DNA of 41,863 nt from Fimousia sp045616445 (GTDB lineage Bacteria > Bacillota > Clostridia > Lachnospirales > Lachnospiraceae): NCBI GenBank assembly GCA_045616445.1, contig JAZLGR010000001.1, positions 1-41,863 on the forward strand, written 5' to 3'. The position numbers were made by a program, and so were the translations under genes. Positions 26,745 to 34,406 of this stretch are shown here, piece after piece. Numbering within the stretch: position 1 is the first letter of the stretch; each line of letters begins with the position of its first letter. The notes under the pieces were generated by a model that saw only the letters and a list, made by a program, of their open reading frames with translations, did no database searches and was not told the origin of the DNA.

Positions 26745-27455
26745 TTAAGATTCCTTTGGGAAGTAGCGGGAGATACTTCTTAGGTGTTCTCTCATGGCAC
26801 GCTTGGCAAGCTTGATATCATGCTGCTCTAAGGCCTTTACGATCTTCTTATGTTCATTCAGGTTGTAATCCGGATTGGTAGTAAATACCGTATGGGATAC
26901 TTCCTCAAACTTGGATCGAACAGAATTCAGCGCCACAAATAATAACTGATTCTTGGAAGCCTCCGCAAGGGCAGAATGGAAATCGTAGTCGATTTCTGTT
27001 AACTGTTCCACATCATGAGTTGCTTCCTGTTTCTTTAAGATTTCATGGAGCGTGGCAATATCATCTTCAGTACAATGAAGAGCAGCGTTATAAATAATCC
27101 CGGTTTCCACAATACCACGAAATTCCATGACATCATCAAATGTGGATTTGTCAACAATGGTATCAAAATTGATCATGGTATGAGTGTCCGTTAATGGATT
27201 AACAACAGTACCATTCTTAGTGCGTGTAATCAGATTCAAAATCTGAAGTGAAGAATAGCATTCACGCATGCTGCTGCGACCAATGTTGAGTGCCTTACAC
27301 ATATCATTCTCATTTGGAAAAACAAAACCTTCTGGCAAAGTTCCATCTAAAATGGCATCTCTTAAAAGCTCGGTAATCTCCGATGCAATGGTCTTCTTAC
27401 GATTTCTACCTATGCTCGATAATAGTCCTTTCAATTCTTCTAAATTCTCATTCAT
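26745..27455 (-). CDS. GntR-family transcriptional regulator, FadR/FCD subgroup
   Basis: The N-terminal winged HTH (residues about 18-85) includes the recognition region NENDMCKALNIGRSSMRECYSSL. The C-terminal FCD domain has the metal-binding set D and H in DYDFHSAL, H in NEHKKI and H in REHLRS. FCD regulators usually sense small carboxylic acids. The ATG at 27455 gives 236 aa and sits 12 nt after AGGGG; a GTG at 27464 is only 3 nt from it. This is the only leftward gene on the right arm. It lies between the hydroxylase operon and the divergent UlaG-like gene, and two identical operator-like sites flank these targets, so it is the likely regulator of both. Confidence 0.92.
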   Translation of the reverse strand: MNENLEELKGLLSSIGRNRKKTIASEITELLRDAILDGTLPEGFVFPNENDMCKALNIGRSSMRECYSSLQILNLITRTKNGTVVNPLTDTHTMINFDTIVDKSTFDDVMEFRGIVETGIIYNAALHCTEDDIATLHEILKKQEATHDVEQLTEIDYDFHSALAEASKNQLLFVALNSVRSKFEEVSHTVFTTNPDYNLNEHKKIVKALEQHDIKLAKRAMREHLRSISRYFPKES

Positions 27456-27515
27456 TATAATCACATTCCCCTGTTTTTATACAATATCTATAATAATTCT
27501 AGTATTTTTAATAAT

Positions 27516-27574
27516 TGTATAATAAAAAACAAAATTCTGTCAACCTTGACATTTTATTGTCATAATGTTATAGT
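27516..27574. promoter_or_regulatory. divergent promoters of gntR and the UlaG-like gene
   Basis: Rightward: TTGACA (27546-27551), 17 bp, TATAGT (27569-27574). Leftward: TTGACA (27543-27538), 16 bp, TATACA (27521-27516). The two -35 boxes are back to back, separated by only 2 bp. Two polymerases could not occupy them together. Confidence 0.75.
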
Positions 27575-27585
27575 TATATCATCAG

Positions 27586-27603
27586 ATGTCAGACAACAGA
27601 CAT
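27586..27603. promoter_or_regulatory. predicted GntR operator, copy 2
   Basis: ATGTCAGACAACAGACAT is identical to the site at 22861-22878. It begins 11 bp after the -10 of the rightward promoter, that is at about +5, a position where a bound protein would block transcription of the UlaG-like gene. Confidence 0.7.
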
Positions 27604-27652
27604 TATATGGCATCGAAGAACGAAACGTGAAAAATAAAAGGAGGAAATTACA

Positions 27653-28738
27653 ATGAGCGTAGTAAAAGACGACGGAAGAGGAATTGTATCTGGTGATTGG
27701 CTCAGTCTTGATCAGGATATTACATATCAGACATGGCTTGAAGATGTAGCTTGTCTCTGGGGAACAATGATGAACAAAGAAATCGAAGAATTCGAAGTAC
27801 CAAAAGGACAGGTTTGTCTCTGGTGGCTTGGCGGTCCATCCTGGATCCTCAAGACAGATGAAGGTGCTGTAGCATTCATCGATGTATATTCCGGACCATC
27901 CATGTACACAGAAAAGCATTACTGTGGCGTATGTAAAACATCCGGAGCAGACTCCATTAACTGGTTAAGATTAAATCCACAGTTAATCAACCCATGGAAA
28001 TTCGGTAGATTAGATGGATCTTTCATGACACATAGACATCAGGATCACTGTGACCAGTACACAGTTAAAGCTCTTCTTAAGACATCTGAATGTCCATTTA
28101 TCGGACCTCCAGATACATGCGATAAATTAAGAGGATTCCAGGTTCCTGAAGACAGATTAATCGTAGCTAACGTTGGCGAATCTATGTCTATCCCAGGCGC
28201 AGAAATCGAATTCTTAATGTGCTATGACGAAACAGTTATCCGTACAGGTGCTAGTGATGAAGTTCAGCCATACGAAAAGATGTGCGTAAGCTTCTTATTC
28301 AAGACATCTGGTGGTAACATCTTATTCTGTGGTGATACATGGTATCACGATGGATACAGAGCTATCGGCGAAAAATATGATATCGACGTTGTTATGTTTG
28401 ACCTTGGTGTTAACGCTCCAGGTGCTACAGACAAGATGTCTCCATACGATGGCGCTCGTGTTGCACAGGCATTAAATGCTAAAGTTGCTATCCCTGATCA
28501 TTATGAAAACTGGGCTAACACATCTGCAGATCCAGAACTTACAGCTACTCAGTTCGAAAGATTAGTACATGAACTTACACCTGAAATCAGCACATGTATC
28601 TTAAGACCAGCTGCAAGATATCTCTACCCACAGGATAAAGACATGAAACGTTACGTATATCCTGACCAGAGAGAAATGTACAACATTTATGAGTCCAAAA
28701 AATACGGCGAAACAGCTAAAAAGTATTACAGCAAATAA
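27653..28738 (+). CDS. UlaG-like metallo-beta-lactamase-fold hydrolase
   Basis: This 361-aa protein resembles L-ascorbate-6-phosphate lactonase UlaG over its whole length. The metal motif is THRHQDHCD (H127, H129, D131, H132); other shared parts are WWLGGPSWILKT, FIGPPDTCDKL, GNILFCGDTWYHD and ALNAKVAIPDHYENW. UlaG opens a lactone ring with Mn2+. No ascorbate PTS or other ula gene is present, so a different cyclic substrate is likely. AAAGGAGG precedes the ATG. Its own terminator follows. Confidence 0.85.
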   Translation: MSVVKDDGRGIVSGDWLSLDQDITYQTWLEDVACLWGTMMNKEIEEFEVPKGQVCLWWLGGPSWILKTDEGAVAFIDVYSGPSMYTEKHYCGVCKTSGADSINWLRLNPQLINPWKFGRLDGSFMTHRHQDHCDQYTVKALLKTSECPFIGPPDTCDKLRGFQVPEDRLIVANVGESMSIPGAEIEFLMCYDETVIRTGASDEVQPYEKMCVSFLFKTSGGNILFCGDTWYHDGYRAIGEKYDIDVVMFDLGVNAPGATDKMSPYDGARVAQALNAKVAIPDHYENWANTSADPELTATQFERLVHELTPEISTCILRPAARYLYPQDKDMKRYVYPDQREMYNIYESKKYGETAKKYYSK

Positions 28739-28770
28739 GACTCATCGTATAAATTAAAAAACGGAACATG

Positions 28771-28805
28771 AAACGGTGTGCCTTAACCTGGCGCACCGTT
28801 TTTAT
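28771..28805 (+). terminator. terminator after the UlaG-like gene
   Basis: A 12-bp stem (AAACGGTGTGCC with GGCGCACCGTTT, one T-G pair) is followed by TTTTT. The next gene starts 36 bp later without an obvious own promoter, so partial read-through is possible. Confidence 0.85.
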
Positions 28806-28840
28806 TGAATTGTAAAATATTTGAAAGAAGGTATTTTTTT

Positions 28841-29788
28841 ATGTATAAACAGTCAGAAATCAAACAGGTACTCTGCGCAGGCGCAGGAACAATGGGGTTA
28901 TCCTTTGCACAGATTTTTGCAAGACATGGATATGAAGTTGTATTATACGACATTTTTGAAGAAGCACTTCCAAAAGCACAGAAGGTAATCGAAGTAAACC
29001 AGAAAGCAATGGTAGATTCTGGCGAAATCACAGCGGAAGAATCTGCTGCAATCTTAGACCGTATTACCCTTACTACATCCAAAGAATATTTCAAAACCAT
29101 GGATTTCTTATTAGAAGCCATTGCTGAAAATATGGATATCAAACATAACTTCTATAAAGAAGTATCTGAAGCTGCAAAACAAGATACCATTCTCTGCTCC
29201 AATACTTCCGGTATGTCTATCACAGAAATTGCAAAAGCAGTAAAGGATCCATCCAGATTCTGCGGTATGCACTGGGTAAATCCACCACACTTAATTCCAT
29301 TAGTAGAAGTAATTGCAGGTGCAGAAAGCTCTGATGAAGTCATCGATGTAGTATATGAAGTTGCACTTTCCCTCAATCAGAAACCAATCAAAGTATTCAA
29401 GGATCCAGCTGGATTTATCTTAAACCGTTTACAGTATGCATGTTTACGTGAAGCTTGTAATTGTGTACAGCAGGGGTATGCATCTGTAGAGGATGTGGAT
29501 AATGCAATGAAATATGGTTTAGGTCTCCGCTACTCCTGTATCGGGCCTTTCGAAACAGTTGACTTCGGTGGCATTCATATCTTCAATGCAGTAGGAAGCT
29601 ACATGTTTGATGAACTTTGCAACGATGGCGGTGTACCTGAAATCTTAAAAGCATTACATGAAGAAGGTAAGAAGGGTGTATCCACAGGCAGCGGTTTCTA
29701 TGACTATAGTGATGGAAAAGATGTGGAAGCACTTGCTAAGAGAGACAAAGACTTTATGGCAGTTTCCAAGGCATTAGGCCTTAGCTAA
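28841..29788 (+). CDS. NAD-dependent 3-hydroxy acid dehydrogenase, L-gulonate 3-dehydrogenase/lambda-crystallin-like
   Basis: This 315-aa protein belongs to the 3-hydroxyacyl-CoA dehydrogenase fold. The NAD motif is GAGTMG (residues 14-19), the catalytic His is H144 in HWVNPPHLIPLVEV, and GLGLRYSCIGPFETVD (226-241) recalls lambda-crystallin (L-gulonate 3-dehydrogenase) and carnitine dehydrogenase more than butyryl-CoA enzymes. The start at 28841 has GAAAGAAGG upstream. Followed by the IlvD/EDD gene after 46 bp without a terminator. General databases would probably call it a 3-hydroxyacyl-CoA dehydrogenase; a sugar-acid substrate is my inference. Confidence 0.82.
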   Translation: MYKQSEIKQVLCAGAGTMGLSFAQIFARHGYEVVLYDIFEEALPKAQKVIEVNQKAMVDSGEITAEESAAILDRITLTTSKEYFKTMDFLLEAIAENMDIKHNFYKEVSEAAKQDTILCSNTSGMSITEIAKAVKDPSRFCGMHWVNPPHLIPLVEVIAGAESSDEVIDVVYEVALSLNQKPIKVFKDPAGFILNRLQYACLREACNCVQQGYASVEDVDNAMKYGLGLRYSCIGPFETVDFGGIHIFNAVGSYMFDELCNDGGVPEILKALHEEGKKGVSTGSGFYDYSDGKDVEALAKRDKDFMAVSKALGLS

Positions 29789-29834
29789 GAAACATTGATT
29801 TTGTAGATCATGATAACCTTTTGGAGGTTTTACT

Positions 29835-31514
29835 ATGTTAAGAAGTGAAAAAATGTTAATGAGCGAAGCAGGCGGCCAGTGCCGTGCGCTCTTTAAATCC
29901 ATGGGCTATTCCCAGGATGAGCTTACCAGAAGACCAGTCATCGGTATTGCAAACTCCTGGTCCACATTAGTACCTGGACATTATAATTTAAAAGAACTGG
30001 CAGAGTTCGTAAAAAAAGGAATTTACCGTGCAGGCGGTACAGCAGCAGAATTCGGCGTCATTTCCTGCTGTGATGGTATTGCAAATGGACACGTAGGTAT
30101 GAAGTACATCCTTCCATCCCGTGAAATCATCTGTAACTCCATCGAACTTGAAACCCAGGCACATCAGTTAGATGGTTTGATCTTACTGGCATCCTGTGAC
30201 AAGGTAGTTCCGGGTATGTTAATGGCAGCAGCAAGAATGAACATCCCTGCAATCATGGTTGTAGGCGGTCCAATGCTTGGTGGTGCAGAATTTGACGGAA
30301 GAAAATCCGATGGTACATCCAATGACGAAGCCCTTGGTATGTACAACAAAGGAAAAATCGATAAAGAAACATTATTAAATCTTGAAAATGTCAGCTGTCC
30401 AGGCTGCGGTTCCTGTGCATTCTACGGAACAGCTAATACCATGGGCTGTGTGGCTGAAGCACTGGGTATGAGTATGCCAGGTACTGCTTTAATTCCTGCA
30501 GTTTATGCAGAAAGAAGAAGAGCGGCTTACAACGCAGGTATTCAGATTTGTGAATTAGTCAGAGAAGGTATCACAGCAAGAGATGTCATCGATGAACGTG
30601 CAATCAAGAATGCAGTTCGCGTGGTACAGACAACAACTGGTAGTACCAATGCAGCACTTCACTTAAGTGCCATTGCCAAAGAAGCTGGCGTGGATATCCG
30701 CGTACTTGACTTATTCATGGATTCCTATAAGGATACTCCGATTCTCGTTAAGGTAAATCCATCTTCCAAATATGATATGGAAGAATTCTACCGTGCAGGC
30801 GGTGTTCCAGAAACAATGAAGAACTTAGGTGATCTCATTGACCGCACAGCTATGACCTGTACCGGACAGACAGTAGGCGAAAATATCGAAAATATGGGCA
30901 GACCGATCACAGCAAACTCTGATCTGATTCGTCCAATCGAAAATGCATATGATACCAACGGCGGTATTGCAGTAGTTAAGGGTAACTTAGCAGAGCTTTC
31001 CGCAGTAACAAAACCAGGTGCTTATGCAAAAGAACTTCGCCACTTTACTGGCCCAGCCAAATGTTTTGATCAGGAAGAAATTGCAAACCAGGCAATCTTA
31101 GATGGCAAGATCAATCCAGGTGATGTAATCGTTATTCGTTATGAAGGTCCAAAGGGCGGCCCAGGTATGAGGGAAATGTTCCGTTCCATGAAGTACCTCT
31201 ATGGCCAGGGATTAGGAAGCTCCACAGCGGTAGTAACCGATGGACGTTTCTCTGGAACCAATAATGGATGCTTTATCGGACACATTTCACCGGAGGCAGC
31301 AGAAGGCGGCACCATCGCAATCGTTCAGGATGGCGATATGATTGAAATTGATGTTGATAACGGCAAACTTACCCTCTTAGTAGATGAAGAAGAAATCGCA
31401 AGAAGAAAAGCAGAATGGACAAGACCAAAATTCGAAATTCCAAATGGTTACTTAAAGACCTATGCTAAGCTTGCAGCATCTGCAGATCAGGGTGCAGTTA
31501 TTGTAAACGATTAA
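29835..31514 (+). CDS. dihydroxy-acid/sugar-acid dehydratase (IlvD/EDD family)
   Basis: This 559-aa iron-sulfur dehydratase has the family motifs PGHYNLKELAE, CCDGIANGHVGM (78-89), CDKVVPGMLMAAAR (from 121), CPGCGSCAFYGTANTM (188-203) and VVTDGRFSGTNNGCFIGHISPEA near the C terminus. The family includes IlvD (branched-chain amino acid synthesis) and sugar-acid dehydratases that make 2-keto-3-deoxy acids. No ilv gene is nearby, and the neighbours are a lactonase-like hydrolase and a gulonate-dehydrogenase-like enzyme, so I favour a catabolic sugar-acid role. IlvD function cannot be ruled out by eye. GGAGG precedes the ATG. Confidence 0.85.
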   Translation: MLRSEKMLMSEAGGQCRALFKSMGYSQDELTRRPVIGIANSWSTLVPGHYNLKELAEFVKKGIYRAGGTAAEFGVISCCDGIANGHVGMKYILPSREIICNSIELETQAHQLDGLILLASCDKVVPGMLMAAARMNIPAIMVVGGPMLGGAEFDGRKSDGTSNDEALGMYNKGKIDKETLLNLENVSCPGCGSCAFYGTANTMGCVAEALGMSMPGTALIPAVYAERRRAAYNAGIQICELVREGITARDVIDERAIKNAVRVVQTTTGSTNAALHLSAIAKEAGVDIRVLDLFMDSYKDTPILVKVNPSSKYDMEEFYRAGGVPETMKNLGDLIDRTAMTCTGQTVGENIENMGRPITANSDLIRPIENAYDTNGGIAVVKGNLAELSAVTKPGAYAKELRHFTGPAKCFDQEEIANQAILDGKINPGDVIVIRYEGPKGGPGMREMFRSMKYLYGQGLGSSTAVVTDGRFSGTNNGCFIGHISPEAAEGGTIAIVQDGDMIEIDVDNGKLTLLVDEEEIARRKAEWTRPKFEIPNGYLKTYAKLAASADQGAVIVND

Positions 31515-31530
31515 TTGATCAATAGATAGA

Positions 31531-31560
31531 AAGAGCGGCAGAACATCTGCTGCTCTTTTC
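31531..31560 (+). terminator. terminator after the IlvD/EDD gene
   Basis: An 11-bp stem AAGAGCGGCAG with CTGCTGCTCTT (one G-T pair) and a 5-nt loop is followed by TTTTCT. It closes the dehydrogenase-dehydratase unit. Confidence 0.85.
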
Positions 31561-31567
31561 TAACTCT

Positions 31568-31596
31568 TTGAAATTCATTATTTATTATGGCATAAT
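31568..31596 (+). promoter_or_regulatory. promoter of the phosphatase-modBC-xdhC operon
   Basis: TTGAAA (31568-31573), a 17-bp spacer and CATAAT (31591-31596). The start codon is at 31602, so transcription should begin at or within 2 nt of the ATG. Confidence 0.5.
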
Positions 31597-31601
31597 AGGA
31601 T

Positions 31602-32627
31602 ATGAGAAATATATATTTAATCAGACATGGAAGGGTAAATTATCATCATAGATGTATCGGGAGAGTGGATCTGCCGTTGGATGAATCTGCATATGGTGAA
31701 CTAAAAGCAAAGTTTGCAGAGCTTCCAAAACAGGAATGTACTGTATTTACCAGTCCATTAAAAAGAGCACGACAGACAGCTGCATACTATTTTTTAGAAG
31801 AGAATCAATATGTGCTTCCTGATTTTATAGAGATTGATGTGGGTATGTGGGAGAACCGCCCATTTGATCAGATCAGACAGCTCTGGCCGGATGTGTATGA
31901 AAAAAGAGGCGAGAATCCCTATGAAACCAGACTGCCAGGTGGAGAATCCTATCAGGATGTGGCGAAAAGGTGTATTACCTGCTTAAAAGAGCTGATCAAA
32001 AACAGTAATAGGGATTTGATCATTGTAACCCATTCAGGATGTATTCAGAGCATGTTGTGTGAACTGGGATATATGGATAAATCAGAGATTTTAAAGAATA
32101 AGGTAGCCTACGGGTCTGTCACAAAGCTTCAGATGGTGGATGATCCGGAACTCTTAAAAATATATGATGAATGGAAGGTGCCAGATCACATCCGCGCGCA
32201 TATGGTTGAGGTTGCAGTCTATGCAGATGAGATTGCAGAGTGTCTTGAAAAGGCAGGGATGATGATCAATCGAAAGAAACTACGTCAGGCAGCGCTGCTG
32301 CATGATATTGCAAGAATGAAGAAGCATCATCCGGAAGTGGCAGCGGATTATCTGAGAAAAAAGGGATATGAAGATCTGGCTGATCTAATCGCGCTGCATC
32401 ATGATCTTGGTATGCAGGATGAGCGTGAAATCAAAACCATCAACGAAGCATTGATTTTATATTATGCAGATAAGCGCATTCAGGGCGCAAGGAAGGTAAG
32501 CCTTGAGGACCGTTTTGCAAAAAGCGCAGAAAGATGTGTCAGTGATGCTGCTAAGGCGGCATTTGAAAAAAGATATGCCATTGCATGTGAAGTACATAAA
32601 GAGCTGGCACAGTATGGCATAGAATAA
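31602..32627 (+). CDS. histidine phosphatase-HD domain fusion protein
   Basis: The N-terminal half (residues about 1-195) is a histidine phosphatase with LIRHGRVNYH at the very start, FTSPLKRARQTA and VTHSGC. The C-terminal half (about 200-341) is an HD domain with LLHDIARMKKHHPE, LIALHHDLG and YYADKRI. Both halves act on phosphate esters in general; the substrate is unknown. Histidine phosphatases are repeatedly found in clusters for molybdenum (often selenium-dependent) hydroxylases, and here the gene leads the modB-modC-xdhC unit, so a role in cofactor or nucleotide handling is plausible. No ribosome-binding site of usual spacing is seen before the ATG. Confidence 0.82.
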   Translation: MRNIYLIRHGRVNYHHRCIGRVDLPLDESAYGELKAKFAELPKQECTVFTSPLKRARQTAAYYFLEENQYVLPDFIEIDVGMWENRPFDQIRQLWPDVYEKRGENPYETRLPGGESYQDVAKRCITCLKELIKNSNRDLIIVTHSGCIQSMLCELGYMDKSEILKNKVAYGSVTKLQMVDDPELLKIYDEWKVPDHIRAHMVEVAVYADEIAECLEKAGMMINRKKLRQAALLHDIARMKKHHPEVAADYLRKKGYEDLADLIALHHDLGMQDEREIKTINEALILYYADKRIQGARKVSLEDRFAKSAERCVSDAAKAAFEKRYAIACEVHKELAQYGIE

Positions 32628-32651
32628 ATTAACAATAGAAGGAGAGAACCG

Positions 32652-33347
32652 ATGATTGATCTATTACAGAATTTAGACTGGAGTCCGCTTTGGATTTCTT
32701 TAAAAACTGGAGTCGTAGCAACGGTACTCTCTTTTTTTCTTGGGATTCTGGCTGCAAGGGCAGTGGTAAGGATGAAACCGGGCATGAAGGCAGTAGCAGA
32801 TGGCATTCTGACATTGCCAATGGTACTTCCGCCAACGGTTGCAGGCTTCTTCCTGCTGTTGATTTTCAGCCTGAGAAGACCATTTGGACAGTATCTGTAT
32901 GCAACCTGGGATATTAAGGTGGTACAGACCTGGCTGGGATGTATTCTGGCGGCTACGGTAATTGCATTCCCGTTGATGTATCGAAACGCGAGGGCTGCAT
33001 TTGAACAGGTGGACGTGAATATCGTCTACGCGGCAAGAACCTTAGGAATTCCGGAGATGGAGATTTTCTGGAAAATCGTGGTTCCGGCAGCAGGTCCCGG
33101 AATCGCTTCCGGAACGATTCTGACCTTTGCAAGGGCGCTGGGAGAATACGGTGCAACATCCATGCTTGCAGGGAATATTGCAGGCAAGACAGGAACCATT
33201 TCCCAAAAAATCGCCATGGTTATCCAGGACGGCGATTATATGACGGCGGGAATCTTCGTTGGGGTTGTGATGATCATCGCATTTGTCATCATTGCAGTGA
33301 CCAACCTCCTTGCGGCGAAGCAGATGAAGAACGTGAAACGGTGGTAG
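32652..33347 (+). CDS. modB: molybdate ABC transporter permease ModB
   Basis: This 231-aa inner-membrane permease has five or six spans and the ModB landmarks LPMVLPPTVAGFFLLL (about 55-70) and the EAA-like loop followed by ALGEYGATSMLAGNIAGKT (about 160-178). It imports molybdate, the metal of the neighbouring hydroxylase; tungstate is an alternative. AGAAGGAGAG precedes the ATG. No ModA binding protein is encoded beside it. modC follows after 3 bp. Confidence 0.92.
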   Translation: MIDLLQNLDWSPLWISLKTGVVATVLSFFLGILAARAVVRMKPGMKAVADGILTLPMVLPPTVAGFFLLLIFSLRRPFGQYLYATWDIKVVQTWLGCILAATVIAFPLMYRNARAAFEQVDVNIVYAARTLGIPEMEIFWKIVVPAAGPGIASGTILTFARALGEYGATSMLAGNIAGKTGTISQKIAMVIQDGDYMTAGIFVGVVMIIAFVIIAVTNLLAAKQMKNVKRW

Positions 33348-33350
33348 GAT

Positions 33351-34400
33351 ATGCTGGAAGTTCGTATTAGTAAGAAGTTTGAGACATTTGAATTAGATGT
33401 GGATTTTTCCACGAAAGAGGGGATTACGGCCCTTCTTGGAGCTTCCGGAAGCGGCAAGAGCATGACACTAAAATGCATTGCGGGTATTGAACGGCCTGAT
33501 GAAGGGCGCATTGTGCTAAATGGCAAAGTGCTCTTCGACTCTGAAAAGAGGATCAATCTGGTGCCACAGAAACGAAATGTAGGCTATATGTTTCAGGATT
33601 ATGCCCTGTTTCCTTCCATGACAGTGATGGAGAATATCATGATTGCCATGCGCAAAGTGAAGAAAAACAGGCGCAGACAGGAGGCAGCAAAGTTCATTGA
33701 GAAATTTCGTTTGGAGGGACTGGAAAACCATTATCCGATGCAGTTATCAGGCGGGCAGAAACAGAGAGTGGCCATGGCCAGAATGCTGGCGTCAGAGCCG
33801 GAGCTGATCTTACTGGATGAACCATTTTCTGCGCTGGACAGCTACTTAAGGTGGGAGCTTGAAGAAGAGATGCGGGAGATACTTGCCTCCCTTGGGCAAA
33901 TGGTTCTGTTCGTTTCCCACGATCGAGACGAAGTATACAGGCTGTGCGATCAGGTATCCTGTCTGTCAGAGGGAAGGATGGAAAAACCGGTGGAGAAGAA
34001 GGAGTTCTTCAATAATCCGGGAACGAAGACGGCAGCAGCCTTATCAGGATGCAAGAATATATCAGCAGTAGAAAAGATAGATGATCACAGGCTTCGTGTC
34101 CTCGACTGGAATCAGGAGCTTGTCTTTGAACATAAAATCAGAGAGAAAATCAGATATATTGGAATCCGTGCCCATAGTCTGATTCCTGTGTATGAGGGCG
34201 CAGAAATTGATCAGAAGAATGTATTTGCGGTGAAGGAGTATCGGTTTCTGGAGGAACCATTTGAATGGAGTTTTTCCTTCCGAAATGGATCGGACAGCAG
34301 ATGGATTCAGTGGAAGGTGGCGAAAAGCGACTGGGATAGCAGCAGGATTCCAGTGGGCTTTTTGAGCAGAGAGGAGGATATTCTGTTACTGGCAGAATAA
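33351..34400 (+). CDS. modC: molybdate ABC transporter ATP-binding protein ModC
   Basis: This 349-aa ABC ATPase has Walker A LLGASGSGKSMTL (29-41), signature LSGGQKQRVAMARML, Walker B ELILLDEPFSALD and the switch His in FVSHDRDE. The last 120 residues form a C-terminal regulatory extension of the MOP/TOBE type (weakly conserved; RYIGIRAHSLIP). It powers ModB. The gap to modB is only 3 bp and the gap to the XdhC-like gene only 6 bp, so the three are made together. Confidence 0.92.
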   Translation: MLEVRISKKFETFELDVDFSTKEGITALLGASGSGKSMTLKCIAGIERPDEGRIVLNGKVLFDSEKRINLVPQKRNVGYMFQDYALFPSMTVMENIMIAMRKVKKNRRRQEAAKFIEKFRLEGLENHYPMQLSGGQKQRVAMARMLASEPELILLDEPFSALDSYLRWELEEEMREILASLGQMVLFVSHDRDEVYRLCDQVSCLSEGRMEKPVEKKEFFNNPGTKTAAALSGCKNISAVEKIDDHRLRVLDWNQELVFEHKIREKIRYIGIRAHSLIPVYEGAEIDQKNVFAVKEYRFLEEPFEWSFSFRNGSDSRWIQWKVAKSDWDSSRIPVGFLSREEDILLLAE

Positions 34401-34406
34401 ATCGTT

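Noticed and set aside
29835..31514. Confident naming as ilvD of branched-chain amino acid synthesis
   Set aside because: The family also holds sugar-acid dehydratases, no other ilv or leu gene is present, and the neighbours point to sugar-acid chemistry. I left the symbol empty.
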